This document shows, piece after piece, positions 37,301 through 50,000 of a stretch of DNA of 64,000 nucleotides. The stretch is from Fasciola hepatica. Taxonomy: Eukaryota; Platyhelminthes; Trematoda; Plagiorchiida; Fasciolidae. The stretch lies in assembly GCA_948099385.1 (NCBI GenBank), contig CANUEZ040000020.1:11797501-11861500 (forward strand), read 5' to 3'. Numbering within the stretch: position 1 is the stretch's first letter; every line of letters starts with the position of its first letter. The notes beneath the pieces are model-generated. The model worked only from the letters and a program-made list of their open reading frames with translations. It had not been told where the DNA came from and made no database searches. Both the position numbers and the translations under genes were made by a program.

Positions 37301-40300
37301 TGTGCGAGTAGTTTGCACTTAGGACAAAGCAGCAAGGTGGAAAGAGTACCTTGATCTAAGGATCTTACCTTTTTATCTAGCTACAGGTTGTTATTCTAAT
37401 CAGAAATTGTTTCCTTCTCACCACTGTTCGTGGCTGCTTGCATCCATTTGTGGTTGATAAGTGAAGAATGGTAAAAAGAAATGGAGAAACTTGTTGCTGA
37501 AGGGTCGTCGGAGATTTCTGCACGATTTTCATGTTGCAGATCTTCACACTGCAGAAAAGGATTTTTTGAGAAACAAGCAGATCCTTTGACTCGATAATCT
37601 GATAGGTAGTGGGGCGTTACCCAGCACAAGTACTAGACCGAAGCACCCATGTAAAGTCTTCTGCTCTGTAACGTGAAACCTGAGTGTTGTTGCTCTCCTG
37701 TTCTGTCTCTGCTGGTGCTTTAATTATCGTTCCGCTTTTCGTATTCATTCCGTAGCTCCATGCGCCCGGTCGAGCGAGCGGAACATGGACGTGATAGACT
37801 CATTTGGAATATTGGCTGCCCAGCGTAGGCTACAGTTGCTACCTAATGAAATGCGGTGATTTCTTCGACCGTCAAGAAAAACTCCAGGTACTCCACTCGT
37901 ACATCTATCCAGTAGGGTTTTTGACTGATAAACCACTTCTCTTCGAGAGCTTCTTGTCCGGCCTAACCAACGATGAAGTTAAACTTCTGTTGAGGCATAG
38001 TTTCCGACTTCGAGCGTTGCTTGCAGTTACTGGAAGCGTGTGCCAGTTGTGGATAGTGGCTTTCGGAAATGATTATTTGATGATGACAAGCAGACAGGTG
38101 CAAGCTATTTGGTTTGTGGTGGATGCTAACGGCTCGTAAGATTCTTTGTGGGTTCGTTCCCCTTGTGTTATTTGTGAGTCAAGTTTTGAACAGCTGTTTT
38201 CTCATTGATGGCCCAGCAGCCAAGTCAGCTTGCAGAACTACAGAAGCGTACTGTACTATTGAGAACCGATAGCCTTGCGCTTGATATTTGAAGTGCCGAA
38301 TGTTACTAGACTCCATTATCATCAGATCACTTCAGACAACCACTGACCATGTATTTTGTGCAGTGGCTCTGGCTGCTATCTCCTGGCGACAAATTCGGTC
38401 GGAAATAACGAGAAAGAATATGAATATAAAAAAACGATATATTAGTATCAAGTCGATTAAGAAATTTTGTAGATTCAAGAGCGCCGCTGATCGTGGCACC
38501 TAGTCGTTTCCTTTAACGTATCTACTCACTGAGTGGAAGAGTCTCGTAGACCTCACCCAGGAAGTCCAGCACACCGCACATGGCCAGGTCTATTGGTTAA
38601 ACTTTTCATTCATTTATGCACTCGCCACCCTCACTCGTATTCCAACCGTTACCCGTCTCAGCGAACATAACGCAGCGAGAAATCCTGAAAGGTGCTGAAC
38701 CATCCCAGTCCTGCAGCAGCATCTTGCACATTCGAGGTGCAAAACGCATACTGAACACTGATGCACAGTTATTCAGGCTGTCCAGAAAAGCCCGCAAATT
38801 ACCAGGATCTTCACTTAGAACTATGTCGTCCGCATATTCAAGGTCTGACACCCTTGCATCTTGGGAAAAGTTCGGTACCGTTATCCCCAGCTGACAAAAT
38901 TGCGGTCTCTAGGACCATGCCAATAGGAAAGTTGAAGAGAAGAGGAGAAAAAAGGTAACCCCAACGTACACCACCTTTCGTCGTGAATTTGGGTGAAAGA
39001 GCACCGTAATCCCGAACTCGGCTTCGGCTGTTCATATACAGGGACTTCATAATGCAATTAAATTTGTCTGGTACATCCATCAAAAAGAGGTAGCGCCAGA
39101 GAACCGTGCGGTCGACTGAGTCGAACGCCGCTGTAAGATCAGGAAAAACGAAGATGGTGGGCCTACAGGCTTGAGAATGATTTACATTCGTCAACGTCCC
39201 TGTTTGTTGCCCACATCAATCGTAATTGGGGCACTATTCGTTGTCTTTTCCTGCACTTCTGTGTTCAGTATCAGTGTAATTCTACTGTTTCATTTTTGAG
39301 CCGTTTGCCGATTTAACTCAACGTTTAGATTATTTATCCTGAAGGCATTTCATTGGTGTCATGATTTCTCTCACTAATTAGGATAAATAAATTTTAATTT
39401 TTAAAAACATGCTGAAGAAATTGTATTCAAATATTACCCATGACTGGAAATTTGTTTTATGCTGATCCCCTCCTCCGACAATTCCTTTGCACAATCTTTA
39501 AACACAAACTTGCCTATCTCTTCATTCCAGGGCGAGGCTATTGATAATTTAGAAGTGAAACTGAGCGAAGTGAAAAATCGATTAGAAACGGTGAGTTATC
39601 CGTGGAATCCGACTTGTAATTTGTTCCTGATTTTCTAAAATTACTTCATATCACTAATTTCTTACGCGCTGTCCGTCCTAACCAAATCATCTTTTGGCAG
39701 TTCAGTACTGACAAAGTGATGAGGAACAAATTCGAAATTCGCAAGAAACCGTGATGCCATTTTTCATTTTGGGAGTATTATTAACATCGGTTGACTTTGG
39801 TAATATTTAATAAATACTTATCCAACCTCAGCCGGTGGTGGTCGAGCGGTCTGTAGCGTTTACTTCCCATCTGAGGTCTAAGGTTCGAATCCCGCCACCG
39901 CCGATCACTTTGGTGGTAGGCGGTAATCCACTGTCGTCCGGTTCGTGACCAAGCTTGACGTTTGGGATGTTGCGTAGTTCTGCACTCCAAGTCTTGGTCG
40001 GGTTGCCAGTTATCCTTATTAGTGCGGTGGACCTCTGTGGGTACGAGGTATATACCCCTTCCACTGCACTCATGCGAAACTATGTAATAATAAAAAGGTT
40101 ATCCCAAAAATTACTAAATAAGATGAAGATTTCAGATGTGGGTCGAAAGTTACGATGGCCATAAAATTTAAATGAATGACAACCAGCTTCACTGGTAATC
40201 TTACCCCCAATTTATCCGGTGTTCAAGGCAATACGGGTTTCTTTATTTTTTGACGAAGTTAATTGTGAACTGAACATAAATATATTTTCTCATTTCGCAA

Positions 40301-43300
40301 TGCTCACAGTGCAACAAATTTCGTGCCAGTTCATTGATCATGAACTTTCGAATCCACTGTTTTTGGTGTGAGCGTTGTCAATTCACTAACACCCGGGTTG
40401 TGATCATTTTGCACGAAGGACTGCTGTGAAGGATATAGGCAACTGTAAGATAGTAAAAAAATAAATATACGAGCGTTATTCAACTCTTTCATCCTGTGAT
40501 GTCAGTGCTCCATTTAATTGTGAAAAGTGTATGCACTCGCCCGGTGGTGTCTCAGCTGGGTTATTTATGAATAACCGTGAGATCCGAGTCACGTAAATCA
40601 AATTGGTTACGTCATAGTTTGTCGTAAGTTTGCGCGACACATCCGTGGAGATAGGCGCCCACGAAAACATGATTAGTGGTTTGTTCGTAATTTATGGTCC
40701 TCACATGTGCACATCATTCACGTTCACCTGTGAGGTTACTTTCACGATCCAGTTGCCCAGACTGGTCAATTTGGGCTGCGAAATGCACATTTTCTGCATT
40801 ATATTTTCGACAAGAGTGTTCGTTCCGTGTCCATATAAAGGGTACCAGCTCTACGGCTTTAGGGTTCAACATAAGCAAGGTGCATACCTGACCTTGATTT
40901 AATTTAAGCAGTTGTGTTGTCGTGTGAAACTCGTTTGTCCGTCAGACTATAATGATTGGTCCCGGTAGCCCCGATGGTTTTGATTGTTGGATTCGTTGGC
41001 ACCGGACTTGATTTCAAGCCGGCACGTGCGAATAGAGCGCGGAGAGGTAGACTTTACGCAGGCATTCACAAAACACTTCCGAACCCTCGGGGGCGGTGTA
41101 GAGCGACCACTTCGGTAAGACGGCGGCTATCCGCGTGCGACACGACGGCGAACCCCGTCATTACTCACTCGATGTTCGCACCAGACGCGCTCAGTGCTTC
41201 GGGGATATCGGCTGTCCAACACAGAAAGACTCCGCGTACCCTCGCCGCGAAGTGGCCAGGTCTTGCAACTGTTAAGTAAAACTACGAACCGCGGCGACTT
41301 ACACCAGTCTCTTAAGAGAGCGGGATGCCACGGCAATGCCACCGGTGTTGCAGGTTTGCAAAAGCTGATCTAGCCCTCTTTATTCGTGAACTAATCTCCG
41401 CAACACCACCATCTGTTATGAAGCTCATGAGGTGCTTAAAGTTTTCAACTAGCTTTAGCTGATCCCCACAAAGGGTGGCTGCAGACACAGGCTCCTGCCA
41501 ATCTCGCAAAACCTTTTTACACTTGGAAGGCACAAAGTGCACACCATATTTGCATACTTCAATTGCCAAACGGTTCAGAGCGTGTTGTACTGACTGTGAA
41601 TTGCCTCTCAAAAAGGCAATATTATCGGCATATTTCAAGTCAAGAACTCTTAGCTGGGAGGAGCTCAACTCCACTGTTTTGAAGACAAGGCAGGGCATTC
41701 TGTGAAACATCCTCTGTGGCAAAGTTGAAGAGAAATGGAGATATAAGGCAACGTTGTTGTACTCCACTAGAGACGACAAAAGGGGACGAAAGCAGGCCGT
41801 AAGCTCTAACCCGGTCTGAGGTTTGGCGATACAACTCTTTGAGGATTGACCCATACTTCCCAGGCACTCCAGTTTTAAACAAACAGTTCCTTAGTGTAAT
41901 CTCATCGAAAGAGTCGAAGGCCGCGCTAATGTTCAGGGCACGATGATCGTTGATCTCTGGAAGGTGTGGTGGTGTTCTAGCGGCTGTTGGAGGATGAAAA
42001 TTTGACCGATGCATCCATAACCAACGCGAAATCCAGCCTACTCGCGAGTCTGCTCTTCACGTGCTTGGTACAACCTGCAAAGTATGACAGGCGCAAGCAG
42101 CTTTGATGCTACTGGGATAAGGCTAACACCCCTGCGGCTAACACAGTCACTGCACGGGGCCTTCTTAGAGATAAAGGTAACAATCGATTCCTCAAGTATG
42201 AGACCGGCTCGGTATTCCAAACCTTTGAGAAGAAAACAGAGTTCTCTAATGAGTTGCATCCCACGACCTTTAAAAAGGGCTTGGGGAAGACCATCGGGAT
42301 CCGATGCGTTGTGACTTCCCAAGGCTTAAATTTCCCGGCGGATCAGTTCAGTTCAGGTCATTCAACCGGCAACCTCGCTCTTGTGCTCTGATCTTGGTTG
42401 CTACTTCCCAACATCGTCGAGTAAAGTGCGAAATGAATAGAAGTGCAAAGTAAAGAAAAAGCCGAAAACAGTGATAAACGGAAAGACCAAATGCAACTGC
42501 ACTACTGGCCACGACACCTAACCATATGACTTAATGTTTCCAACCATTTGACAGGTGGGTCTCGTGGACCCCAACCCGGAAGTAAAACACGTCCGACCTG
42601 GCCAAGTCCACTGGTTAAGGTTTTCATACCTTTCTGCCATTTCCTGGACTGACTACCTCTATCTGCCTTCCAGTCACTACTTGCATCGGAGAAAAGCGTA
42701 CGCCGAGGAAGTCTATCGATGGGCATGAGTTACACATGTCTCAACCACCTAAACCAGTTCCGATTCAGTACTTGTTCTAGTTTCTGACCACGGGTTCTCA
42801 GCACCCTTCGTCTACTTGAGCATTGCTGATGCGCTGTTCCCACCATATTCGGGCAGTGCTACGAAATGATCTACATTCAAACATCGATCGTTCTCACGTA
42901 TCTTCTGCTCCTAACGGCCGCGTTTCTGTGCCATAAAAGAACGGACCTAACCGCCACAGGGTACGCTCAACGCTTGACAGACAGTCGGACGTCACGCATG
43001 CACCACAGTTGACTGAGACGGTAAAAGTCAAACACGCCTTCTGTATACGCAATGACACTTCATCCGATACCTGATCACCTGGTGAGATGTGATTGCCCAG
43101 GCAACACAACTTATACTCCAGCTAGAGCTCCCGCTGCCAAGAACGCGTTTGATGTGGGACCAAACCAGCCTTGCGACAACATTCTCACTCTGAAGGTGTA
43201 AAACGCGTCCCAAGCATCGGTACACTGTTTTTGAGGCTACCCGGAAAGCTCGGAACTTACCTGGATCTTCACTCAGAAGAAAAATATCGTCTGCGTATTC

Positions 43301-46300
43301 CATGTCAGGCTTTTTACTGCGCGAGCACAGATGGACGCTGCTGTTCTCACGTGAATAGGGTTATCTGAAGACCTATTTCAACCGAAAAATTGAAGAAGGG
43401 AGGGTGAAAGAGGGCAACCCTGACGAACATCACTTCTCGGGATGAACTGGAGTGAAAGATTACCGCAAGCACGAACTTGGCTCGGCTGTTCGCGTACGAG
43501 GAGTGGGAAAGAGGAAGATTCGCCCATGCATGGATCTCCTTTCGAGTCTCCGCCTCGGTAGGTGGGCTTGTCGAAATGGACCGCTGGACGTGTGCCGGAA
43601 GAGCTACAGGAGAGGCCGACACTGAGGGTCAGCTAAACTGTCTCTAGAAGTGCTTCGCCCTGCGTTCGGGATGCCGCTGTTGATTGTAAGTTGGTGAACC
43701 ATCAGCTTCACAGACTGTTTCACTCAAACCTGGTGGCTTCCCACTGGGGACTCGAATAAGAACATATTGCAGGAAGTTCCCATGGCGTCAGCAGATTTCA
43801 TCTTTGATAGACGTTGTGATCGCCAAATTTCGCGGTCCCTACGAAGACGCGTTGAATACATGTGTCGTTACGAATCGCGCTTCGTTATACTCGCTTCCAG
43901 CCGGGATTGACTGGCGCGCGTTGAGAAGGCGCAAAGATTCAGCAGAAATACAGAAACTTATGGCGCAACGAGGCAGGCTGCATCTTACTAAACTAGCAGA
44001 ATGCAAAGCATTCTTGATAAGCGACCAGGGATGGTTTATGTTATCAGCTGGGGCCACATCTTCTGGCTTTTCAGCTGACGCGTTTTGAAATTCGGATTGG
44101 CGAGACAGACAAGAAAGCATATCGCAACCTAACCATCGTTGCAGCGCGCGTTTGGAACACCCACGGAAGCACGTGGACAGCTTACTTGGTCGAGCTTAAG
44201 GGGCTGCTCCAGTACGACCGACAGTCTTGTATGCAACCCCGCCATTCATGGCTTTTAACAATGTGGTGGATCTGAGTCAACTGCTGACACGAAGAAAACG
44301 GACGCCGCATGGTTTATCGACGATTACAGCGTCTGAAGTTCTTACTAGCGAGGAACAGGCGATGGTCAGAGCACAGTGGCAAAAGCTGTTTCGTTTCCCG
44401 AGCGACAGAAATCTGGCCCAAAATGGCCTGAGTGCACCTCGTTCGGTGAAAGCCGACGGACTCTAGAAATAATATCTGGCAAAAATCACGCTTTCAACCC
44501 GGTTCGCTTTACGTAGGGGGTCAGGGAGCTTTTGGTAAAACTTATCTTTGCATCTGGGCTGAAATTGGTGGGTGCACACACCGAAGCGACAAGCATATTG
44601 CGTCTATCGGAGCAGTGTCAACGCCATCAAGACGAGAAGTCGTGACCTCAGCGTCCCCGGAAGGTGTAAGTGAAACTTCACAGAGGAATATGATGGGGCG
44701 TCAGTCGAATGATGGAATTGGGGTCTTGAATGTAAGTCTCTTGAATGCAACACACATCAATGGCAAAGGATTCAATTATATGAGGTAAACCCGTTGTTTT
44801 ATGCGCATCAGGGTTCGCCCGTTAGAATGTGCAAAAGATGGAAGCAACCCATTCGGCCCAACGGGTTTGTACCTTTTGAAGTAAACTATTCCCCGCACAT
44901 TCTCCATGTGATGGAGGACTGATATCCACCTAAACCTTTTCTCTGGCAGGTATATTTGGAAGGTCCAGCGTTGTAGTGGGCCTACTGAACTGTCCTTTAA
45001 AGTGCTGCGCCCAACGGTTGTGACGACGTGCCTGGGAATGAATCAGTGATCTGTCGAACTCCTTGATTAACTCACTTACACGGGATTCCGTGGACCAGTA
45101 CCTCTAATCAAACGGAAAAGGTTGCGAGCATTACCAATGGACGCAGCCTGTTCCATTTCCCTATATTTGGCAATTCACCACTGTTTGTGGTAATTTCTCG
45201 GGCTCCTAATCAGTTGTCGTCTCAGGGATTTACGCACTTCATTGTATGTGGCATCTGGAGGGAGGGATCTGCTAGCATCCAACAGAGCAAATGATGTCGA
45301 AGAAACCCTTTGTTTGTGAGACCGACTTGAACCAGAGTTCTGAGTGGCATTTAAAGCGGCATATAGGCGTCGTTGAGCTGTTGCCAGTGTTTATCTGGGC
45401 GTTCATCTTGACATCCGGCTGCATCCATAACTGCGTAGACAGCTCCGTCTGGATATCGTATCGCCGGTTATGATCCAGGAGCAACAGCGCAGGTTGTGTG
45501 GCATTTACCTTTGTGCGACCACTGTCGAGACGTAAAGGAAACCGAGCGAGTACCAAGGCGTGATCTGAGTCCACTGGTGTAGACCAAAATGAACGAGAAT
45601 CTTCAGTTGATCCACACCAGCGGTGACCAATCCCTATATAGTCAATCTGAGTCCAACGTTGTGAAGACGAAGGAAGACTCCATGCGAGTCTATGCCGCTT
45701 CTAACGGGAGGACTTTGTACTTGCCAGAAACAATCTGCGGTCGGAGCGCAGCTGGGTGAGACGATCGCCGTTGTCAGTGCAATCGGCTGGGATGGCAAAC
45801 AGGCCTTTCGGAATCTCTCAAACGACCAACTTGGATGTCGAAATCCCCAGCAATGATCACCACATTCGGTTAACGTGCGCTTCGAAGTATCTGAAACAAA
45901 TCGTGATAGAATTCGTACTTGGTTTCAGAGGAGCTGCAGCCAGTCTGCATATACACAGATACGAAGTACAAGCAACGGTGCTTCAGTTTGTTGTTGGCAC
46001 GAACACAGTCGTTCAAATAAACTTCACACAAACGACTGCTGACTGGAATCCAGTCCAGCAGTGCATGCTCAGCTTTCATGCTCAAAATAAACCCAGCGCC
46101 AGCCTGACCACGAGCACTAGATACCGAATCACTCGGCACGCGAAGAGTGAAGCGATTGACTGAGGTTGTATCTGGGATGCGAAGTGATCACAAAAGTGGG
46201 GTCTTGTATGTGTATTCAGAGACAGCATACATCTTTTTTAAAGATGTCAAGAGCTTTAGCGAGGACAGCGTGTTGCCCTATCTGACACAGTGTGCGTACA

Positions 46301-46958
46301 ATAAAGGCAGCCAAGCGAAGTGATCATTTAAGCTTGAGAAGTGCGTTCGATTCGTACTTGACTCCTGAACTACTTTTAACAGTGCCGCAAATCCCCGTTT
46401 GATTTCGCATCGGTCTGGAATTGAGGGAGAAAAAGTTGATAAGGCACTTTACAGGAAAGACACGGGGTTTCTGGGCAAATCGTACCTCGCTGCTGCCCAC
46501 ACCGCAGAAAGGGTTTTTCTTTGGGAACCCTAATCGGAGCCTTTGACTCAAAAGTCTGGCTCGCAAGGCAGTGGGGCGTTAACCCAGCTCGGAAAGAAAC
46601 CGATGAACCCGTGAAGGAACTTCTGGTTTGTCACATGAGACCTGTTCATTTCACGCATTTTGTTTTATCTTCGCTGATGCTTTGTCATCGATTCCCCGTT
46701 CGGATTCAGTCCTTAACCCCATGCACCGAAAAACCAAGCATAACGTGGACAGGATAGCATCTTCTGGGCCGGAGGCTGCCCAGCTCAGGCGGGCGATAGC
46801 TGCCCAATGGAGTGCCATGAATTCTCCCACCGTAGAGATGATCCCCAGGTATTCCACTCCTACATGTCTCTAGTGGAGGTTTTTTGACGGGTAAACTGTT
46901 TCTCTTCGTGTTTATTCGTTTGTGTCCTCTCCAGGGGCACAGTGGTTAGAACCAGATG

Positions 46959-47012
<54 letters not shown>

Positions 47013-50000
47013 CACGGATCTGGAACAGGCAACGTGCCAAAGAGACCATGGGATAGTAGGAGAACAGTGTACGAAAAGAAAAATGACAAACGTTGGAAAT
47101 TTTTTCTACCCACGGTATTTTGATTTTTTTTTTGTTCGTGTCATTTGTGGTTTTCGTACATGGAGCGGGAAGGATGGGGTGCCAGCACAGCATCCCATAC
47201 AGCATTGACGCCACTGGCTCCGGTTTCGGGCCATATTCGCCAGCGTTTCAAGCCTACTGCTTTCGGTGTGATTATTGCTCCAGTCAGGTAGGCGACAGGG
47301 CCCCACTGCGGCTAAAGGGGAAGTCAGCTTTTTTTAAACTTTTCCTCCAGGTCATCGGTTGTCCCCCAGGCCGCCGTTTCCAATCCTGTCCAGTGAGCGC
47401 GAATAAAGCGTGGCGAGGTAAACTCTGGGTGGGCATCCGCAAGACATGACCTAACCACCGCATCCAACGGGAAAAAATTACCCTAAGTGGTGAACAGTCC
47501 ACCCCGAATACTCTCCTCTGCACTTCGTCATTACTGACGTGATGCTGCCAGCATACTCGTGTGATTGTCTGTAGACAACGGTGATCGAACACGGCCCTCC
47601 GGCACAAGTCTTCTTCTTGAACTAACCAGGTTTCGCATCCATAAAGTAGCACGGAGCGAACTGCGGCGTTATAGACTCTACCCGTTAGGAAAAGCCTGGT
47701 GTCGTGACGACGGCACGTGTACCTTAGATTGGCAAAAGCCAAAAGGGCCTTAGAGATGCGCAGAAGGACCTCGTCTCCGATACCTCCACCAGTGGAAAAA
47801 CAACTACCCAGGTACACAAAGCTGCTGACAGTTTCCAAACGTTCCCAGCAGAGAGTGAGTGCAGGCGAATCTCCTTGCCAGTCTTGAGAAAGCATTTTGC
47901 ATTTGGATGGAGCAAAATGGATGCCATACTGGGCGACTTCGACGGCCAAGTAGTTTAGGGCATTTTGGATGACTTGAGGGTCATCTCCCAAACAAGGCGA
48001 CGTCGTGAGCATAATCCAAGTTAACAACTCTGGCGCCCCGTAGAAGTTCCATTTCACTGTTTGTAACACCGTGAAAGGCTCTTTGAAGCAGATCATCCAT
48101 TATGAAGTAGAAGAGGGATGGGGAAATAGGGCATCCTTGCCGAGCGCCACGAGACGAAAAAGAACTCGGACAGTTGCCCATAGGATCTTACTCTTTCCAA
48201 GGTCTGTCGATAGAGAGCTTTCAGAATGGCAGTATACTTCTCGGGCCCGCTGTTCCTCAACAGGCAAGTCCATAGTGCGGTCTCATCAGCAGAGTCAAAG
48301 GCGGCCCCAATGTCCAGAAACACAACGATAGTTGGCCTTTGATACACGTGACAGTGTTCGAGCAGGAGGCGAAGAGTTGAGCTTTGGTCCGTGCAACCGC
48401 GGCCGGGACGGAACCCAGCTTGTTCTTCACGACAATAGGGTTCGCGCAATGGAGTAAGTCGGCGGCGGATAATGGACGCCAGGAATGTTGAAGCGACAGA
48501 TATTAGGCTAATTCCCCGATGATTAAAACAGTGCACAGCTACCCTTTTTACAGATGGGCACGATCGTCGATTCACCCCAGGATGTAGGAACTTTTTCTTC
48601 TGCCCAAACCTTTGAGAACAGGGTTGTCAATTATCTCACCAGAACCATCTCGCCGTCTTTAAAAAGCGTAGGAGGGGCGCGATCTAATTCGTATGCCTTT
48701 GTGGCGCTTGAGTTTTTGTAATTTTCGAATTTCCGCTTCCGTCGAGGACTGTCTGGAATAGACCACGCATGAAGTGTAGGAGTTCCATGTGTAGTAGAAG
48801 TAGCCGGTAGCCAGTTAAACTGGGAGCGAGTGTTCTACCCATCGGTCTAGTCTGCGCTACAGGTTGGTGATTGGTGTCCCATCGGTTTCGCCGTCCGGTG
48901 GCGCGAATGAGTTGAAAGAACTTTCTGGAGTTTCCAGAGGCAGAAGCTGCTACCATTTCGAGGGTATGCTCTGACCACCACGTCTCACGATTAGCACACA
49001 AACCGTCCTTCAAATGCGAACAGAGTTCGCAGCACGCTTCGTTGTATCTTGTATCAGCAGAGATATGTCGGCGGTTCTCAAGCAGTAACAGGGAATTTGA
49101 CGACATTCAGCTTCTCTGGGTACGGTAGACTGTACCACAACTGGTCAGGCCGGCGTTCAGTAAGGCTTCTTTCAGTCACTCCCAGTGCTCATCGACATCA
49201 GGTGGGGCGGTGGATTTCAGTGCCTGGGCCAGTGTAGTCTGAAAAGATCCTAGCACTAGAGGGTCGTTCAGCTTGTCCATATTTAGGCGAGCTTGATTAG
49301 AGTTTTTCGAGCCCCCAAACAGGAAGCAGATCGTAGCGCAGACTAATGCGTGATCAGAATCTAGGCAAACTGGTCATTAAGAGTGGTAATCTAACACATT
49401 GCCGCACCAACGGTGGCTAATCGGTACATGATCGATTTGAGACCATTTTTGTGTTGAGGAAGGAGGACGCCAGGTGGTGGTACGTCTTTTGGAGTTGCGA
49501 AAGTTTGTGCTTGCTAGAAAAGGCTGGTGATCAGCGCATCTTGTCAGCAATCTGTCCCCATTGTCCGAATGACTGGAGCTGAGGCCAAACTGTCCTCCTA
49601 GGTGACGTTCACTCACTGCCAGGCGACCGACGCGCGCGGTAAGATCTCCGGCGAGGGCCACGATATCTGTCCGGCGCGCTGTAAGCAGGAGCATATGAAG
49701 CTGTTGGTAAAATTTATCTTTGTCTACGTCCGGACTGCAGTCTATCGGGGCATATGCGGAAATGAGGAATAAGTCGCTTGTGCGATGTCGAGTTACTCAT
49801 CAAAAACCTCGCAGCCGGACTGCACATAGTCGGTTATTTATAGGAATCCAGTTTGACATGGCCGCTTCAGCTCTGCGGCTCAGAGCAACATTAACACCGG
49901 CCTGGTCGGCTGCTGAAGCGTCCGGGTCTCCAGACAGACGTAGAGGAAACTTGGTGTTGGTATTAGTTGGGGATGTTAGTTGGATTGTGGAGCTTGCGTC

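Noticed and set aside
39831..39903. A functional tRNA gene
   Set aside because: Both promoter boxes fit, but the sequence is followed by a body repeated at two other loci, so it is a SINE head.
46912..47214. Frames rich in Tyr-Ile around 46.9-47.2 kb
   Set aside because: They arise from the AT microsatellite.
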